DNA from: Flavobacterium sp. LC2016-23
GTDB lineage: Bacteria; Bacteroidota; Bacteroidia; Flavobacteriales; Flavobacteriaceae
Reading direction: 5' to 3'
NCBI RefSeq assembly: GCF_009674775.1
Contig: NZ_WKKE01000027.1
Span: 1 to 64,000 of the forward strand
Length of the DNA: 64,000 bases
This document shows, piece by piece, positions 61,780 through 64,000 of the stretch. A program made the position numbers and the translations under genes. Numbering within the stretch: the stretch's first letter is position 1; every line of letters starts with the position of its first letter. Below the pieces are notes generated by a model. That model saw nothing but the letters and a program-made list of their open reading frames with translations. It did no database searches and had not been told where the DNA came from.

Positions 61780-62029
61780 ATGACTTTAACACTCTCTCAG
61801 GAAGTTTTTATTAACAATAACTTTAAGTCCGGAAAATAGTTGGAATAGTAAGGCGCCTGCCCTATTTGAATCGTATGTTTATTATGCAACAATAAAAGGT
61901 AAAGGTGTAAGAATAGATACCCTTTTAGACACACCTTTGAATGCTTTACCTCCATTAGGTTTTCGTCCTGTTACCTATTTCGATACAACTGATAAAATGG
62001 CATTTAATACAGATAAACGTCATTATTAG
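61780..62029 (+). pseudogene. decayed coding remnant
   Basis: A short frame starting at ATG 61780 stops after 19 codons. From about 61800 a different frame is open to the TAG at 62027-62029 and encodes protein-like sequence (NSWNSKAPALFESYVYYATI, later TPLNALPPLGFRPVTYFDTT). Further scraps such as YHDGAVFTAAGKIL appear near 62090. This looks like a gene broken by a frameshift and stops. No family is recognised. The rest of 61712-62309 shows only the hairpin at 62174. Confidence 0.4.
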
Positions 62030-62173
62030 AAAAGCCTTACCTACTGCATCTATTGCCTTTAAACCGGAATATATTTAGCATTAAAATAGTATACCATGAT
62101 GGTGCCGTTTTTACTGCAGCCGGAAAGATTTTATAAGTAGACATAAAATGGAAGATTATGTTTATTATGGACG

Positions 62174-62210
62174 CCCGTCTTATACGCTAAGTATTTGGCG
62201 GGTTTTCCAT
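62174..62210 (+). terminator. weak hairpin after the decayed gene
   Basis: CCCGTCTTATAC (62174-62185) and GTATTTGGCGGG (62191-62202) pair with two internal mismatches, followed by TTTTCC. The left arm resembles that of the terminator at 37142 (CCCGCCTTATAC), so both may derive from one repeat. Confidence 0.5.
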
Positions 62211-62309
62211 TTAAACACTGTTTCTCTTTTCGTTGTGAAAATTGAATACATTGATAAAAACAAAGACCAGTAGCTTCTTTAAGTAACAAAGTGTCTTGTC
62301 TTTGTGAAG

Positions 62310-63728
62310 TTATAAAATCAGCTTTTTGATCATTCCTTCAAAAATAAAGCCATGAAATGGCAGTACCGAGTACCAGTACAACTTCCCCATTATACCCCTT
62401 GGTTTAAAGGTAGCGGCCTGGTATAAGGTTGAATTGATAATTTTAAATTCGAGCCATGCTTCACCCGGAAGTCTCATTTCGGCATAGAGAATCAACTTTC
62501 CTTCCTTTTTGTTGGCGTACACGACCCGCCAAAAATCGAGTGCATCCCCGGCATGTATATCACTTTTATGGGTTCTTCCTCTTCTGGCACCGACACCTCC
62601 GAAAATTTTATCAATAAATCCTCGTAAATCCCAGAGCCAGTCTGCATAGTACCACCCTGTTTCTCCGCCAATAGACCAGATCCTCGAAATAGTATAATCC
62701 CTGTTTATGATTTCTCTTTTTCTACGATCAATAAAACAGTCTTTTTTGGGCACTTTAAGATAGCTGGCGACATTTCCTTTAAATTGTCCGCTTACCATAG
62801 AATCTTTCCAGCTTGAAATTATGGCATCTTCATTAATTTTTATTAAAGCCCTTTCTAGTGCCTGCTTGTAACTCATCGGTTTTATTCCCAGCAAGCCATT
62901 AATTCGGTTGTCACTGCATATCACTTCTACTTTCATACTGCTTACCAGAGCTGAAGCGAGTTTAAAAGATGTGGAGGTCACAAAATAAAGCCAGTAGGAG
63001 GATAATTTTGGAGTCATAACAGGCACTGTATAAATGTACCTTTTCAGTTTTTTTGCCTTTGCAAACTCCAGTAACATTTCTTTGTAAGTAAGGATGTCCG
63101 GACCTCCTACATCAAAACTCTGATTATAGGTGACAGGATTTAGCAGCGATCGAAGTAAAAATTCCAAAACATCCGTAATGGCAATCGGCTGACATTTGGT
63201 GTTGAGCCATTTGGGGGTAATCATAATCGGTAGTTTATTTACCAGATCGCGTATAATTTCAAATGATGCGCTACCCGAGCCCACAATAATTCCGGCTCTG
63301 AGAGTAGTACTCGCCATCATTCCGGTTTGTAAAATTTGCTCTACAGCCTTTCTTGAGGATAAATGTTTGGATAACGATTTATCATTAACAATTCCGCTGA
63401 GGTAAATAACCTGCTTTGCAGCAGTCCTGTTTAATTTTTTAATAAAATAACGGGCAGCAATACTTTCAAGTTCATCATAATTGACAGCGGAACCCGACAT
63501 GGAATGAATTAAATAATAGGCTGCGTCAATATCATCAGGAATATTTTCTACACTTTTCGGATCCAGAAAATCCACTTCAATGACTTTTACATTGTCTGAA
63601 AATTCTTCGGGATAATAAAACCGGTTTTTATCTCTTACGCAGCAAATTACTTCGTGCCCCTTATCCAATAATAACGGTAAAAGTCTCTTGCCGATGTAAC
63701 CTGTTGCGCCTGTTAAAAGAATTTTCAT
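62310..63728 (-). CDS. SDR family protein with C-terminal DUF2867 domain
   Basis: In this 472-residue protein the N-terminal part (1-295) is an extended/atypical SDR with the NAD(P) loop TGATGYIG (7-14), a YYLIHSMSG segment and LRAGIIVGSGS. The C-terminal part (about 310-472) is DUF2867 (WYYADWLWDLRGFIDKIFGG, then LILYAEMRLPGEAWLEF). Proteins of this combination are common in Bacteroidota and are linked to envelope or quinone-type redox chemistry, but the substrate is unknown. The partial SDR gene lies 11 bases upstream, so both form one operon. Confidence 0.92.
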   Translation of the reverse strand: MKILLTGATGYIGKRLLPLLLDKGHEVICCVRDKNRFYYPEEFSDNVKVIEVDFLDPKSVENIPDDIDAAYYLIHSMSGSAVNYDELESIAARYFIKKLNRTAAKQVIYLSGIVNDKSLSKHLSSRKAVEQILQTGMMASTTLRAGIIVGSGSASFEIIRDLVNKLPIMITPKWLNTKCQPIAITDVLEFLLRSLLNPVTYNQSFDVGGPDILTYKEMLLEFAKAKKLKRYIYTVPVMTPKLSSYWLYFVTSTSFKLASALVSSMKVEVICSDNRINGLLGIKPMSYKQALERALIKINEDAIISSWKDSMVSGQFKGNVASYLKVPKKDCFIDRRKREIINRDYTISRIWSIGGETGWYYADWLWDLRGFIDKIFGGVGARRGRTHKSDIHAGDALDFWRVVYANKKEGKLILYAEMRLPGEAWLEFKIINSTLYQAATFKPRGIMGKLYWYSVLPFHGFIFEGMIKKLIL

Positions 63729-63739
63729 TTTGTATGTGG

Positions 63740-64000
63740 TTAAAGTTTAAAGGTAACCAGACCATAATCCATTTGAAAAATCTGACCTGATAGGGATCCT
63801 GCTTCTTTTGATATCAGGAAATTTACCATCTGGGCAACTTCCTGCGGTTTCAGGTAATTTTTCATTGGATGACGCTCAATCATGTTTTCTTTCATACGGT
63901 CATTTCGTAAAATAGAAGCCGATAGCGAAGTTTCCGTAATCGTGGGGGCAATGGCATTGATACGCACTGCGGGAGCTAATTCTGCACCAAGTGATTTTAC
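63740..64000 (-). CDS. SDR family oxidoreductase, C-terminal part (5' end outside window)
   Basis: The frame is open to the window edge (64000) and gives the last 86 residues. NAIAPT and ETSLSASIL, followed by the LKPQEVAQMVNFLISKEAG segment and SGQIFQMDYG, form the usual C-terminus of classical SDR enzymes. The catalytic motifs lie outside the window. It overlaps no other gene and precedes the SDR-DUF2867 gene by 11 bases. Confidence 0.85.
   Translation of the reverse strand, partial: VKSLGAELAPAVRINAIAPTITETSLSASILRNDRMKENMIERHPMKNYLKPQEVAQMVNFLISKEAGSLSGQIFQMDYGLVTFKL

Overview
The window looks like a chromosomal segment of a Flavobacterium-type Bacteroidota. It is AT-rich, starts lack Shine-Dalgarno boxes, and several genes follow the flavobacterial -7 box TANNTTTG. 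The gene families also fit: a TonB-dependent receptor with an N-terminal carboxypeptidase-like repeat, a DUF5690 transporter, a DUF3494/OmpA pair, 2TM and PRC-barrel stress proteins, and many SPII lipoproteins. I see no rRNA, tRNA, CRISPR array, insertion sequence or prophage. The species is not determined.

Layout. 1-2600: a broken-off and a complete copy of a secreted protein flank a small gene whose product starts like a double-glycine RiPP leader. 2600-3860: two small minus-strand orphan genes separated by related palindromic elements. 4226-5969: a short-chain dehydrogenase and an AraC regulator. 6204-12345: a DUF1826 protein, an XRE regulator, then a TPR-histidine kinase and a sigma-54-type response regulator. 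12583-21144: Crp/Fnr regulators and two operons that resemble an electrophile or xenobiotic response (DJ-1/PfpI proteins, Old Yellow Enzyme, aldo/keto reductase, cupin, carboxymuconolactone decarboxylase-like protein, lipoprotein hydrolase). An identical 14-bp dyad sits the same distance from the -7 box of both operons. 21274-28231: a membrane class III nucleotide cyclase, an S10 peptidase, a third Crp/Fnr protein and four alpha/beta hydrolases. 28532-31330: a second XRE regulator and a block of four small minus-strand genes with the same palindromic elements, bracketed by a 56-bp direct repeat. 31380-32807: a TetR-SDR unit with two matching operators.

33079-45591: PRC-barrel and small membrane proteins, a PL14-like lipoprotein, a DASH-type photolyase/cryptochrome, an OmpA-barrel/DUF3494 operon, polyphosphate kinase, and a beta/gamma-crystallin lipoprotein. 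45755-54978: an XRE-cupin regulator converging on a minus-strand locus (TonB receptor, DUF5690 transporter, FAD oxidoreductase, phosphonatase-like HAD, phosphodiesterase/LamG lipoprotein). This locus reads as an organophosphonate capture and breakdown system. 55396-59906: a circularly permuted ATP-grasp, alpha-E and transglutaminase operon with a YheT-like hydrolase. 60297-64000: small orphan proteins, a decayed gene, an SDR-DUF2867 protein and a partial SDR.

Most interesting: the integron-cassette-like blocks without an integrase, the shared Crp/Fnr operator, the orphan RiPP-like precursor between duplicated secreted proteins, and the phosphonate locus with its candidate operator. Functions are assigned from recognised motifs only; no database search was run.
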